Positions 52,018 to 62,100 of a stretch of 64,000 nt of DNA are shown here, in pieces; positions within the stretch are counted from its first letter, which is position 1, and each line of letters begins with the position of its first letter. A program made the translations under genes and the position numbers. The stretch comes from Roseateles aquatilis. Its GTDB lineage: Bacteria > Pseudomonadota > Gammaproteobacteria > Burkholderiales > Burkholderiaceae_C. Location of the stretch: assembly GCF_002205645.1 (NCBI RefSeq), contig NZ_NIOF01000006.1, positions 1-64,000 of the forward strand, read 5' to 3'. Below the pieces are notes generated by a model that saw only the letters and a program-made list of their open reading frames with translations, searched no databases and was not told the DNA's origin.

Positions 52018-52995
52018 ATGAATCGCAGATCCCTCTTCGGCGCCTGCGCCGCCGTGGCGATGACCACGCTGTCGGCGGCCATGCCAGCCCTCGCGCAGTC
52101 CTACCCGGACCGCCCCGTGCGCCTGATCGTTCCGTATGCGCCGGGCGGCAGCGCGGACATCGCCGCGCGCCTGATCTCCGACGAGTGGGGCAAGGCGCTG
52201 GGCAAGCCGCTGGTCGTGGAGAACAAGGCCGGCGCGGGCGGCAATCTCGGCGTGGCCGAGGTGGCCAAGTCCGCTGGCGACGGCTACACGGTCGGACTGC
52301 AGACCGTGTCCCTGGCGATCAATCCGGCGCTGACGCCCCGGATGCCCTACGACACGCTGAAGGACCTGGCGCCGATCGGCATGGTCGCGAGCTCGCAGCA
52401 CGTGCTGGTCGTCAACGAGCAGGTGCCGGCAAGGAGCGTCAAGGAACTGATCGCGCTGGCGAAGAGCCGGCCCGGCAAGCTGTCCTATGCGTCGGCGGGC
52501 ACCGGCAGCACCTTCCACATGTCGGCCGAGCTGTTCAAGGCGGTCGCGGGCATCAGCATCGTCCACATCCCCTATCGCGGCGGCGGTCCGGCGCTGAGCG
52601 ACACCATCGGCGGCCAGGTCGAGATGGCCTTCCCGGTGCTGTCGGCGGCGCAAGGGCATGTGCAGGCGGGCAAGCTGCGCGCGCTGGGCGTGACCGGAGC
52701 GAAGCGCTCGGCGCTGATGCCCAGCGTGCCGACCATCGCCGAGGCGGGGCTGCCGGGTTATTCGTTCGAGACCTGGTTCATGGTCTTCGCGCCGGCGGGG
52801 ACGCCCAAGCCCGTCATCGACAAGCTCAACGCCACGCTCAACGCGACGCTCGCGGCCCAGGCCGTGAAGGAGCGCATGGCCAAGGAGGGCTTCGACGCGA
52901 CGCCGTCCACGCCGGCCCAGGCGCGCGCCCGTCTGGAGAAGGAGTTGCCGCAGTGGGCCCGGCTGGTGAAGGAGCGCGGGATCACGGCGGATTGA
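52018..52995 (+). CDS. Bug-family periplasmic solute-binding protein (TctC type)
   Basis: A 325-residue exported protein. The signal peptide is MNRRSLFGACAAVAMTTLSAAMPALA, then YPDRPVRLIVPYAPGGSADIAARL, the hallmark start of Bug/TctC proteins, YASAGTGSTFHMSAELFKAVAGI and VPTIAEAGLPGYSFETWFMVFAPAGTPKPV. These bind carboxylates, often feeding TctAB membrane parts. No tctA/tctB genes lie in the window, as is usual for the large Bug paralogue families of Burkholderiales. It overlaps the converging LysR gene by 14 bases. Confidence 0.92.
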   Translation: MNRRSLFGACAAVAMTTLSAAMPALAQSYPDRPVRLIVPYAPGGSADIAARLISDEWGKALGKPLVVENKAGAGGNLGVAEVAKSAGDGYTVGLQTVSLAINPALTPRMPYDTLKDLAPIGMVASSQHVLVVNEQVPARSVKELIALAKSRPGKLSYASAGTGSTFHMSAELFKAVAGISIVHIPYRGGGPALSDTIGGQVEMAFPVLSAAQGHVQAGKLRALGVTGAKRSALMPSVPTIAEAGLPGYSFETWFMVFAPAGTPKPVIDKLNATLNATLAAQAVKERMAKEGFDATPSTPAQARARLEKELPQWARLVKERGITAD

Positions 52996-53857
52996 GGCGC
53001 TCCTCCCCCACGCATCCCAGCATCGCCTCGATCAACCGCGCCGCCTTGCGCTCCTGCAGGCAATAGAGGTACTCCCGCACCAGCGGCATGTCCTGCTCGA
53101 AGGGCAGGGCGACGAGGTCGGGATGCCTGCCGGTCTCGTGCGCGGCGAAGACGCTGACGCCGAGCCCGCGCACCACCGCCTCGCGCAGCGCCTCGCGGCT
53201 GGCGATCTCCATCTGCGATCGGGGCCGCACGCCCGCCGCGTCCAGCGCCTGCTCGCTCAGCGTGCGCGTCATCGAGCCGCGCTCCCGCACCAGCAACGTC
53301 TCCTGCGCGAGCGTCCCCAGCGGCACCGCCTGGCGCCGCGCCAGCGCATGCCCGCGCGGCAGCAGCAGCACGAGCGGATCGCTGCCCAGCTCGACGCGGT
53401 GCAGGCGCGGGTCCTCCTCGCGATGGCTGGAGGTGGCCAGGTCGACCTGGTAGGCCAGCAGCGCGTCCACCATCTGCCGCGAATTGCCGGCCGCGATGCT
53501 CAACTCCACCCGCGGATGCCGGGACCGGAAACGTTGCACCAGCGTCAGCGTGTAGTACGGCGCCGTCGCGCCCAGCCGCAACGTGCCGCCCTGCAGCTCG
53601 GCCGAGTTCCTGAGCGCGAATTCGACGTCCAGCTCCTGCTGCAGCAACGCATCGACCTGCGGCAGCAGCCGGCGGCCGGCGTCGCTCGGCGTCAGCCGGC
53701 CGCCACCGCGGTGGAACAGCTCCACGCCGTATTGCTCCTCCAGCGCCCGGATCTGCGTCGTCACCGTCGGCTGGGACAGCCCCAGCTGCTTGGCCGCCAG
53801 CGTGATCGAGCCCAGCCGCGCGACGGCGAAGAAGGCTTTGAGCTGATTCACCAGCAC
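52982..53857 (-). CDS. LysR regulator of the phosphonate uptake cluster
   Basis: A 291-residue LysR protein. The HTH is LKAFFAVARLGSITLAAKQLGLSQPTVTTQIRALEEQYGVELFHRGG; the effector domain begins TLRLGATAPYYTLTLVQRF. The start is GTG with GGAGG about seven bases ahead; an upstream extension in the same frame is antisense to the next gene and ignored. It is divergent from the aminoethylphosphonate-type transporter genes, the arrangement of the TIGR03339 phosphonate-associated LysR group, so it probably controls them. Confidence 0.86.
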   Translation of the reverse strand: MLVNQLKAFFAVARLGSITLAAKQLGLSQPTVTTQIRALEEQYGVELFHRGGGRLTPSDAGRRLLPQVDALLQQELDVEFALRNSAELQGGTLRLGATAPYYTLTLVQRFRSRHPRVELSIAAGNSRQMVDALLAYQVDLATSSHREEDPRLHRVELGSDPLVLLLPRGHALARRQAVPLGTLAQETLLVRERGSMTRTLSEQALDAAGVRPRSQMEIASREALREAVVRGLGVSVFAAHETGRHPDLVALPFEQDMPLVREYLYCLQERKAARLIEAMLGCVGEERLNPP

Positions 53858-53977
53858 GGCGACGCCTCCGCCCGCTGGCGCGCGTCGGGGCGCTCGTCGC
53901 GCCGCGCGCCGGGCCGGCGCGGCGGACCCAAATCCACCAATACCGGCTTTCGGGAACTTTGTGTCTTTGACGCGTGG

Positions 53978-53991
53978 ATGACATATGCCAT
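53978..53991. promoter_or_regulatory. Near-perfect palindrome in the LysR/transporter divergent region
   Basis: ATGACATATGCCAT matches its reverse complement at 12 of 14 positions. It lies midway between the LysR start (53857) and the binding-protein start (54077), where a LysR site is expected. TACAGT just downstream (53995-54000) could be a -10 box for the rightward operon, but no well-spaced -35 is seen, which fits activator dependence. Confidence 0.45.
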
Positions 53992-54076
53992 TCCTACAGT
54001 GTCTCCCATCGATTGCAGTTCCTCGTGACCGCGCCTGGCGGGTCACGTTCCCGCAGACCCCTCGATGGAGCGCCGC

Positions 54077-55135
54077 ATGCGTCTCAAGTCCTTTCTCTCC
54101 TTCAAGTCCCTGATCCACACCGCCGCCTTCGCGACGCTGGCCGTCGTCACGGCGCTGACCAGCCCCGAGGCGCATGCCCAGGGCAAGACCGAGCTGCTGG
54201 TCTACAGCGCCCTGGAGGCCGACCAGATCAAGGCGTACAAGACCGCCTTCGAGCAGGACCACCCCGGCATCGAGCTCAAGTTCGTGCGCGAGTCCACCGG
54301 CATCGTCACCGCCCGGTTGCTGGCCGAGAAGGCCAACCCGCAGGCCGACGTCGTCTGGGGCTTGGCCGCCACCTCGCTGATGCTGCTGGACAAGGAAGGC
54401 ATGCTGGCCGCCTACGCGCCCAAGGGCCTCGACCAGGTCCGCGCCAACATGCGCGATCCGCGGCCGCAGCCGACCTGGGTGGGCATGGACCTGTGGTCCT
54501 CCGCCGTCTGCTTCAACACCGCCGAGGCCGCCAAGCGCAGCCTGCCCAAGCCGACCTCGTGGAACGACCTCACCCAGCCGGTCTACAAGGGCCTGCTGAC
54601 GATGCCGCATCCGGCCTCCAGCGGCACCGGCTACCTGATGGTCTCCGCCTGGCTGCAGATGATGGGCGAGGCCAAGGGCTGGGCCTTCATGGACGCGCTG
54701 CACCAGAACATGGGCGTCTACACGCACAGCGGCTCCAAGCCCTGCCGCCAGGCCGGCGCCGGCGAGTTCCCGGTCGGCCTGTCCTTCGAGTACCGCGCCA
54801 ACAAGACCAAGAAGGAAGGCGCGCCGATCGACATCGTCTTCCCCAAGGAAGGGCTGGGCTGGGACGTCGAGGCCACCGCCATCATGAAGAACACGAAGAA
54901 GCCCGAGGCCGCCCGCGCGCTGGCCGACTGGTCCGTGACCCGCAAGGCCAACGAGCTGTACGCCAAGAACTTCGCCGTGCTGGCGCTGCCGTCGGTGCAG
55001 GAGCAGCTCGAATTCGTCCCGTCCGACCTCGACAAGCTGCTGGCCAAGAACGACTTCACCTGGGCCGCCGCCAACCGCGACCGCATCCTCGCCGAATGGT
55101 CGCGCCGCTACGAGGCCAAGGCCGAGAAGAAGTAA
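54077..55135 (+). CDS. 2-aminoethylphosphonate-type ABC substrate-binding protein
   Basis: A 352-residue periplasmic protein. A signal peptide with core SLIHTAAFATLAVVTALTSPEAHA is followed by QGKTELLVYSALEADQIKAYKTAFEQDHPGI, typical of the FutA/PhnS family, and later PQADVVWGLAATSLMLLDKEGML. With the ATPase, fused permease and oxidoreductase downstream it matches the TIGR03261 aminoethylphosphonate transporter set. The ATG encoding MRLKSFLSF is used because GGAG is six bases ahead; an ATG four codons earlier is weaker. Confidence 0.85.
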   Translation: MRLKSFLSFKSLIHTAAFATLAVVTALTSPEAHAQGKTELLVYSALEADQIKAYKTAFEQDHPGIELKFVRESTGIVTARLLAEKANPQADVVWGLAATSLMLLDKEGMLAAYAPKGLDQVRANMRDPRPQPTWVGMDLWSSAVCFNTAEAAKRSLPKPTSWNDLTQPVYKGLLTMPHPASSGTGYLMVSAWLQMMGEAKGWAFMDALHQNMGVYTHSGSKPCRQAGAGEFPVGLSFEYRANKTKKEGAPIDIVFPKEGLGWDVEATAIMKNTKKPEAARALADWSVTRKANELYAKNFAVLALPSVQEQLEFVPSDLDKLLAKNDFTWAAANRDRILAEWSRRYEAKAEKK

Positions 55136-55148
55136 GGGACGGACGTCC

Positions 55149-56207
55149 ATGCTGCATCTGCGCCAGATCACCAAGCGCTTCGGTCCGCAGACGGTGCTGC
55201 AAGGCATCGACCTCGATCTGGGGCCGGGCGAGTTCGTGTCGCTGCTGGGCCCGTCGGGCTGCGGCAAGACGACGCTGCTGCGCATCGTCTGCGGCATCGA
55301 GTCGGCCGACCTGGGGCAGGTGCTGATGCAGGGCCAGGACATCACGGCCTGGCCCGCGTCGCAGCGGCGCTTCGGCGTGGTGTTCCAGTCCTATGCGTTG
55401 TTCCCCAACATGACGGCGCTGCAGAACGTCTGCTACGGCCTGAGCGCGCTGCCCCGCCGCGAAGCGGCCGAGCGCGCCGCCGAGATGCTCGCGCTGGTCG
55501 GCCTGCTCGACCAGGCCGGCAAGTTTCCGGCGCAGTTGTCGGGCGGCCAGCAGCAGCGCGTCGCGCTGGCCCGGGCGCTGGCGCCCAAGCCCAGGCTGCT
55601 CCTGTTGGACGAGCCGCTGTCGGCGCTCGACGCGCAGGTGCGCCAGGAACTGCGCGCCGAGATTCGCGCGCTGCAGCAGCGCCTGGGCATCACCACGCTG
55701 ATGGTCACGCATGACCAGGACGAGGCGCTGGCGATGTCCGACCGCGTCGTGCTGCTGGCCAAGGGCCAGATCGCGCAGCAGGGCGCGCCGCGCCAGCTCT
55801 ACCAGCAGCCGGCCAATGCGCTGGTGGCGGGTTTCGTCGGCCGCATGAACTGGATGGACGGGCAGGTGATCGCCGAGGGCCGGGTCCGGGTGGGCACCAC
55901 GATGCTCGATGCCGACACCCGCGTCTACAAGACCGGCAGCGTGGTGCGCGTGGGCGTGCGCCCCGAGGCGATCCGGCTGCTGGACGGGGAGGGCGCGATG
56001 ATCCGCGCCCGCGTCGACGCGCTGCAGTTCCACGGCGCCGTGACGCAGGTGCAGTTGCGCTGCGACGCGCTGGGCGCGACGCTGTCGCTGGAACTGCCCA
56101 GCGGCGAGGCCGCGGGCCTGACCGAGGGCGAGGTCCGCGGCCTGCGCCTGCCGGCGGCCGCGGTGCAGCTCTTCGACGCGCCGCTGTCGATGCGGAGGGC
56201 CGCGTGA
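55149..56207 (+). CDS. phnT: 2-aminoethylphosphonate-type ABC ATPase
   Basis: A 352-residue ATPase of the Fbp/PotA-like class. Walker A GPSGCGKTTLL, Q-loop VVFQSYALFPNMTALQNV, signature LSGGQQQRVALARAL, Walker B LLLLDEPLSALD, switch His in LMVTHDQDEAL, then a C-terminal TOBE domain (about residues 235-350). It follows the binding-protein gene by 13 bases and overlaps the permease by four. The symbol rests on cluster type, not on direct evidence of phosphonate use. Confidence 0.86.
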   Translation: MLHLRQITKRFGPQTVLQGIDLDLGPGEFVSLLGPSGCGKTTLLRIVCGIESADLGQVLMQGQDITAWPASQRRFGVVFQSYALFPNMTALQNVCYGLSALPRREAAERAAEMLALVGLLDQAGKFPAQLSGGQQQRVALARALAPKPRLLLLDEPLSALDAQVRQELRAEIRALQQRLGITTLMVTHDQDEALAMSDRVVLLAKGQIAQQGAPRQLYQQPANALVAGFVGRMNWMDGQVIAEGRVRVGTTMLDADTRVYKTGSVVRVGVRPEAIRLLDGEGAMIRARVDALQFHGAVTQVQLRCDALGATLSLELPSGEAAGLTEGEVRGLRLPAAAVQLFDAPLSMRRAA

Positions 56208-57913
56208 GCCTGGTGCTCGATCAGGCGCCGATGCTGCCGCCGCGTCGCGGCCGCGATGTCGAGGCCTGGGTGCTGCGCGGCCTGCTGGCCGCGGGGCTGC
56301 TGGCGCTGACCGTCATCATCCTGCTGCCGCTGGTGTCGCTGCTGGCGCAGAGCGTGCTGGACGGGCAGGGGCGCTTCGTCGGCGCCACGCACTTCAGCGC
56401 CTACTTCGCCGCCGGCCGCTGGCGCGCGATGGGCAACAGCGTGGCGCTGTCGGCGCTGTCGGCCGCGATCTGCGTGGCGCTGGCCTATGGCTACGCCTGG
56501 GCGTTGACGCACACCGCGCTGCCGGCCAAGGGCATGTGGCGCGGGCTGGCCCTGCTGCCGCTGCTGGCGCCGTCGCTGCTGGCCGCCATCGGGCTGGTCT
56601 ATGCCTTCGGCAACCAGGGCCTGCTGACGGCGGCGATGCGGGCCGTGGGCATCGACAGCATCTACGGGCCGGCCGGCATCGTGGCCGGCTCGGTGCTGTG
56701 GACCTTCCCGCACGCGATGCTGATCCTGCACACCACGCTGTCCAGCAGCGACGCGCGGTTGATCGAGGCTGCCCGCTGCCTGGGCGCCAGCGGCGGACGG
56801 GTGTTCCGCACGGTGACGCTGCCGGCCAGCCGCTACGGGCTGCTGATCTCGCTGGTGGTCGTCTTCGTGCTGGTGCTGACGGACTTCGGCGTGCCCAAGG
56901 TGGTGGGCGGCCAGACGGCGATGCTGGCGACCGACATCTACAAGGAAGTCGTCGGCCAGCAGCGCCTGGACCGCGGCGCCGTCGTCGCGCTGTTGCTGTT
57001 GCTGCCGGCGCTCGCTGCCTTCGTGCTGGAACAACGCCTGCGGGCCCGCCAGCGCGCCGTGCTGAGCCTGCGCGCGGTGCCGCACGTGCCGGTGCCGCGC
57101 ACCGCGCGCGACGTTGCCGCGCTGGCGTACTGCGCCATCGTCGCGGCGGCGCTGGTCGGTGTCTTCGGCATCGCGGTCTATGCGTCGTTCGCGCAGTACT
57201 GGCCATATCAGCTGGCGCCGACGCTGTCCCACTACCAGTTCGACATGAGCGACGGCGGCGGCTGGGCCAGCTACGGCAACTCGCTGCGCATGGCGATGTG
57301 GACGGCGCTGGCGGGCACCGGCCTGAGCTTCCTGCTGGCCTGGCTGGTCGACAAGCCGCGCGGTTTCGGCGCCGCGCGCGGCGTGCTCAACGCGCTGGCG
57401 ACGCTGCCGATGGCGGTGCCGGGCCTGGCGCTGGGCCTGGGCTACATCCTGTTCTTCAACGCGCCGTGGAATCCGCTGCGCGGCTGGTACGGCGGGCTCG
57501 GCCTGCTGGTGCTGTGCACGGTGGCGCACTACTACTCGGTCGCGCACCTGACGCAGCTCGGCGCGCTGCGCCAGCTCGACCCCGAGTACGAGCGCGTCGC
57601 CGATTCGCTCGGCCTGCCGTTCTGGCGCCACCTGTGGCGCGTGCATCTCCCGATCGCGGTGCCGACGCTGGTGCAGGTCGCCGGCTATTTCTTCGTCAGC
57701 GCGCTGACGACGGTGTCGGCGGTGGTGTTCCTGTATTCGCCGGACACGACCCTGGCCGCGATCGCGGTGCTGGCCATGGACGACGCCGGCGACACCGCGC
57801 CGGCCGCAGCGATGGCGACGCTGCTGTTCGCGACGGCGGCGTTGGGACGCGGCGCCATCGGCCTGATCGGCCATGTGCTGGTGCAGCGCACCCAGCGCTG
57901 GCGCGCGCGATAG
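56204..57913 (+). CDS. phnU: Fused ABC permease, phosphonate type (two transport domains in one chain)
   Basis: A 569-residue GTG-started membrane protein with about 12 hydrophobic helices. It contains two permease halves, each with an EAA-type loop: EAARCLGASGGRVFRTVTLPASRYG (about residue 188) and RVADSLGLPFWRHLWRVHLPIAVPT (about 465). The fusion matches the TIGR03262 aminoethylphosphonate permease rather than separate phnU/phnV genes. Coupled to the ATPase by a four-base overlap. Confidence 0.86.
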   Translation: MSLVLDQAPMLPPRRGRDVEAWVLRGLLAAGLLALTVIILLPLVSLLAQSVLDGQGRFVGATHFSAYFAAGRWRAMGNSVALSALSAAICVALAYGYAWALTHTALPAKGMWRGLALLPLLAPSLLAAIGLVYAFGNQGLLTAAMRAVGIDSIYGPAGIVAGSVLWTFPHAMLILHTTLSSSDARLIEAARCLGASGGRVFRTVTLPASRYGLLISLVVVFVLVLTDFGVPKVVGGQTAMLATDIYKEVVGQQRLDRGAVVALLLLLPALAAFVLEQRLRARQRAVLSLRAVPHVPVPRTARDVAALAYCAIVAAALVGVFGIAVYASFAQYWPYQLAPTLSHYQFDMSDGGGWASYGNSLRMAMWTALAGTGLSFLLAWLVDKPRGFGAARGVLNALATLPMAVPGLALGLGYILFFNAPWNPLRGWYGGLGLLVLCTVAHYYSVAHLTQLGALRQLDPEYERVADSLGLPFWRHLWRVHLPIAVPTLVQVAGYFFVSALTTVSAVVFLYSPDTTLAAIAVLAMDDAGDTAPAAAMATLLFATAALGRGAIGLIGHVLVQRTQRWRAR

Positions 57914-57950
57914 CTTCCTCAACCCTTCGATATCTCCCCTTCGACATCCC

Positions 57951-59063
57951 ATGGACTGTGATCTCCTGGTGGTCGGCGCCGGCATCGTCGGCCTGGCCCA
58001 TGCATGGGCCGGCGCGAAACGCGGCTGGCGCGTGGTCGTCGTCGAGCGCGACGCGGCCTGCATCGGCGCGTCGATCCGCAACTTCGGCTTCGTCACGGTG
58101 ACGGGCCAGCAGCGCGGCGCCCACTGGCGCCGCGCCCGGCGCTCGCGTGACCTGTGGGCCGAGCTGGCGCCGCGGGCCGGCCTGCGCATCGAGCATGCCG
58201 GCCTGCTGCTGGCCGCGCGCTGCGAGGAGTCGGAGGCGCTGCTGGAGGCCTTCCTCGCCACCGAGATGGGCGACGGCTGCGAGCGCCTGGATGCCGCTCA
58301 GGCCCATCGCCGCCAGCCCGGCTTGCGCGCCCAGGGACTGCGCGGCGGCCTGTACAGCCCACACGAGCTGCGTGTCGAATCGCGCGAGGCGATCCCGCGC
58401 ATCGCGGCCTGGTTGGCCGAGCAACACGGCGTGGCTTTCCGCTTCGGCGAGGCGGTGCTGGAGGTCGAGACGCCGCGCGTGCGCACGGCCCGGGCGACGT
58501 ACCACGCGGCGCGTGTCGTCGTCTGCGGCGGGGCAGAGCTGCACGGTCTTTTCGCCGACCGCTGGCAGCCGCATGCGCTGACGTTGTGCCAGCTCCAGAT
58601 GCTGCGGGTGCGGCCGCCGTCCGGCTTCCGCCTGAACGCGGCGCTGATGGCGGATCTGAGCCTGGTCCGCTACGACGGTTACGCCGCGCTGCCCGAGGCG
58701 CGGCCGCTGCTGCGTCGCCTGTCGCAGGAGCGGCACGACGCCATCGCGCATGGCATCCACCTGATTGCGGTGCAGAGCGCCGATGGCACGCTGGTCGTCG
58801 GCGATTCGCATCATTACGGGCCGGTGCTGCCGCCGTTCGCGAGCGACGCGGTGGACCGGCTGATCCTGGACGAGTTGCGGCGTCAGCTGGATCTGCCGGC
58901 GCTGGAGGTGGTCGAGCGCTGGACCGGGATCTATCCGGTCAGCGCGTCGGCGCCGTGTCTGGTCGAGGCGCCGGACGAGCGCACGCGGCTGGTGATGGTC
59001 ACCAGCGGCACCGGGGCCAGCACCGCGTTCGGGCTGGCGGAGGAGGTGCTGGCGGGGTGGTGA
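57951..59063 (+). CDS. FAD-dependent oxidoreductase, phosphonate-cluster type (TIGR03364)
   Basis: A 370-residue DAO-family flavoenzyme. Dinucleotide fold LLVVGAGIVGLAHAWAGAKRGWRVVVVERD, the family mark IGASIRNFGFVT, and SGTGASTAFGLAEEVL at the C-terminus. TIGR03364 enzymes cluster with aminoethylphosphonate importers and are reported to oxidise aminoethylphosphonate or N-methylated forms to phosphonoacetaldehyde. The ATG encoding MDCDLLVVG has no strong ribosome-binding site but lies at the fold start. No phnX, phnW or pbfA lies beside it. Confidence 0.83.
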   Translation: MDCDLLVVGAGIVGLAHAWAGAKRGWRVVVVERDAACIGASIRNFGFVTVTGQQRGAHWRRARRSRDLWAELAPRAGLRIEHAGLLLAARCEESEALLEAFLATEMGDGCERLDAAQAHRRQPGLRAQGLRGGLYSPHELRVESREAIPRIAAWLAEQHGVAFRFGEAVLEVETPRVRTARATYHAARVVVCGGAELHGLFADRWQPHALTLCQLQMLRVRPPSGFRLNAALMADLSLVRYDGYAALPEARPLLRRLSQERHDAIAHGIHLIAVQSADGTLVVGDSHHYGPVLPPFASDAVDRLILDELRRQLDLPALEVVERWTGIYPVSASAPCLVEAPDERTRLVMVTSGTGASTAFGLAEEVLAGW

Positions 59064-59109
59064 CCAGCCAGCCATCGGCCGTCGGTCGACGACGGAGGCG
59101 GCGAGTGCG

Positions 59110-62100
59110 TCAGGTCGTCAGGGGGGCGGCGAGCAGGACGGGCGACTTGCCGACATTCTGCAAGGCCGCCACCGGTGCCGAGCTGGAGAGCGCGGGTGAC
59201 GTCTCGTCCGTCAGGCCCGCCATCGCCGTCACCAGCAGGGCGGCCGTCCGTTGCGGGTTGGGCGCGACGGCTGGCGTGGCGATCGCGGGTGACGCCGGCA
59301 GAGGCGCGCCCGCTACCGGACGGTGCAGCGGTGTGGCGTCGCGGCCGGCATCCATGGTGGCGAAGCTCACCTCGGTGAACCACGAGTCGATCGGATAGGC
59401 GCCATCGGTGCCGATCAGCCGATAGCTCCGGTAGGGCACGCCCGCGGTGTGGAGCGTCAGCTTTTCGTCGTACAGGCCGTTGCCGATCCGCATGTCGCCG
59501 GACACGTCGACCCAACGAGCGTCCGAGGCCAGCGCCTGCGCCTTCCACGTGCCGACGGACCGGTCCTGCCGTGAGGCGTCCAGGAGGCCCGGCGCGACGT
59601 GCAGGGTCAACCTGCTCAGCGCGATCGCATGCCTGAAGTCGAAGCGGATGAACGCCGGCTCCTTGCCGGCCAGCTGGGGCGCCTGATGCTCGCCGTTGTC
59701 GTTTTTCCCGATGAAGGGCCGCCAGGCCATCGCCTCGTTGCCCGCCAACGCGCCGTCGACCAGATTGGCCGGCGTGCTGCGGCGCCACCAGACCGGTCGA
59801 GGCGCCACCGTCTCGACGGTCTTCTCCACCAGCCCCTGCTCATGCAGCAGTGCGACGCCGCTGCGGTCCGCCGTGTGTCCGCGGGCCTGACGGTTCATCT
59901 GATCTTCCCGTACGCGGCCAGCCAGGAAGCTTCGCTCCCGGACCACGCTGGAGGGAACTTTGGCGGGAGGGGGCACCGAATCGATCGAGGAAGGCCTTGA
60001 ACGGTCATAGGCATCGACGACCTCTCCGGGTACGAGATCGCCGGTCACCCCGGACGCAGGCGAGACGCCTAGCCGCACGAAGTTGTGACCCTCGCGGTCG
60101 AGTCGAAGATGTTCCCTGGCGACGTAGCGAATGATCGACGTGGGGGCCGAGCCAGCAAGCGGTCCCCCGGTGCTGACCTCGATCAGCGCGGTCCGGTCCC
60201 CCGTGCCTTCGTATTGGCGTCGGGCCGCGTTGCCGAGCTTGATCTGGTCCGGCGTCAAGCCCGCCTGCTTCAGCGCGAGCGCCATGGCGCCATCGGTGAT
60301 GCCCTCGCGCAGCAGGCCTTCGGCCCAATCGTGGTCCAGCGTGCCTGCCGACACCATGAGGTCGGCGAGCGTGTCGCTGACGACGGGTCGGTAACCCACA
60401 TGCCTGAGCACGGCGCCGAGCAGGGATCGATCCTTCAACGCGGCGTAGGGGCTGCGCCGCAGGAGCCGCGCAAAGTCGCGCAGGTGCTCGACGGTCTCGG
60501 GCGCGTCGATCGACAGGGACGGCTGCCCGGTGACCCAGGTTTCGAAGGCATCCAGCGCAGGCCGGTCGAGGTCGGATCGCAGGACTTCGTTCACGTAGGC
60601 CGCCGTTCGGTCGTGCTGGCCGAGGTGGCGTAGCAGGGGGCGGTGACGCGTGATGTCGAGCGTTGGCACGCTGGCGCCTGCCGCGGCGTAGCCATCCAGG
60701 ATGCGCGCGGTGAGCGGCGCATCGGCCACCTCGATCAGGGTCCGGATGCGGGCGACCTCGCCGACGCGCGTGGTCTGCAACGCCGAGGCGACGTTCGGGT
60801 CCAGGCCACGCAGGCGCAAGTACAGGCGCACCGTGCCGACGTCATGCACGACTGCCGCGCGCGTGGCGAGCTGGTCGAGATCCGCCTGAAGACGCAGCAG
60901 CGCAGACACCGTCGCGGCGTCGGTCACGCCGGCCCGGTCCAGCCTCACCCACCATGCGTCCGGCGCGAGGTCGTAACGCGCGGACAGCCGCGTCCGGTCG
61001 TCGTGGGAAAGCACCGTCTCCTCGGAGCTGCCGGCCCGCGAGGCGTCGGTCCAGACGAAGCGGAAGGTCGAAGGATCCCGGTAGTAGTCCAGCAGATGCA
61101 CCACCGATCGGCTGGCGTCGTCCCCGATGGACAACTCCAGGCTCAGGCCCAGGGACCGAATGACGTAGCTCGTGGGGGCGCCGCGCAGGCGTACCGCCGT
61201 GCGCACGCCAACGGTGCTTGTGACGCCGTGGGCCCGAGCGGGCGCGACGATCACGTGGACGCCCGCCGTGTCGGCCGCGACCTCGGCGTGGGCCTCGTCC
61301 GGCGCGTGGACCCGGGGGCCGGAGATCACGACGCCGGCCGTGGCGTCGAAGGCTGGCGGCGACGAGGGCGCCTTCACCGTGTCTGGCGCGGACGCGAGCC
61401 TGCTCCCTTCGGACGTCGGTGTCTTGACGGCGGTGGGACCCGCTGCCTTGGCCGCGCCGGCAGCCTGTGTCGTGGCGTCGGGGATGACGATGCTCACCGG
61501 TCCCTCGACCGCTGCCCGAGCCTCGGGCAGCCGCAGCAGCACGGGTGCCGCCGACGGCGCGGCGGACTCAGCCGCGCGAGCCCAGATCGGCCATTGCCCC
61601 GGCACCGGTGGCGAGGTCCATGCCGCCTCCAGTGTCAACTGCAGCGGCGTCGCGTTGGGGCTGGGATTCGACGGCTGCTCTGACAGGATCAACGCGTCGC
61701 CCCGCACCCGATAACGCAGCCGGTCGTACGGGATGTCCAGGAAGAACTGCATCGGCGCCGGGCCATGGGCGCGCGCGGTGATCGGTCCGGCGCCGCTCGC
61801 CAAGTGGTACAGCGTGTTGGCGCGTTCGTTGACCAGATGGCGGCGAGCAGCCGGTGTCGCCGCGTCGAGGTGCCAGGTCTTCTCGACCCACGGCATCGGC
61901 AGGGGGGTGGCCGGCAACCGATGCGGCCGGGTCAGTGTCATGACCGCGCCGGTGTCGTCGACGATGCGCAGCGGCCGCGATGACCACCGGACGAGGTCGT
62001 CGTCCGAGGGCAAGGTGCCGTCGGGAAAGAAATTGTCGAAACGCAACGTGCCGGTGGACGCGGCGGTGGATATCCGCAGCTCGCGGCCCATCTTCCAGGC

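Noticed and set aside
53858-55345. Long N-terminal extension of the LysR frame antisense to the phosphonate binding-protein gene
   Set aside because: The HTH starts right after the GTG at 53857, which has its own GGAGG; the extension is shadow sequence.
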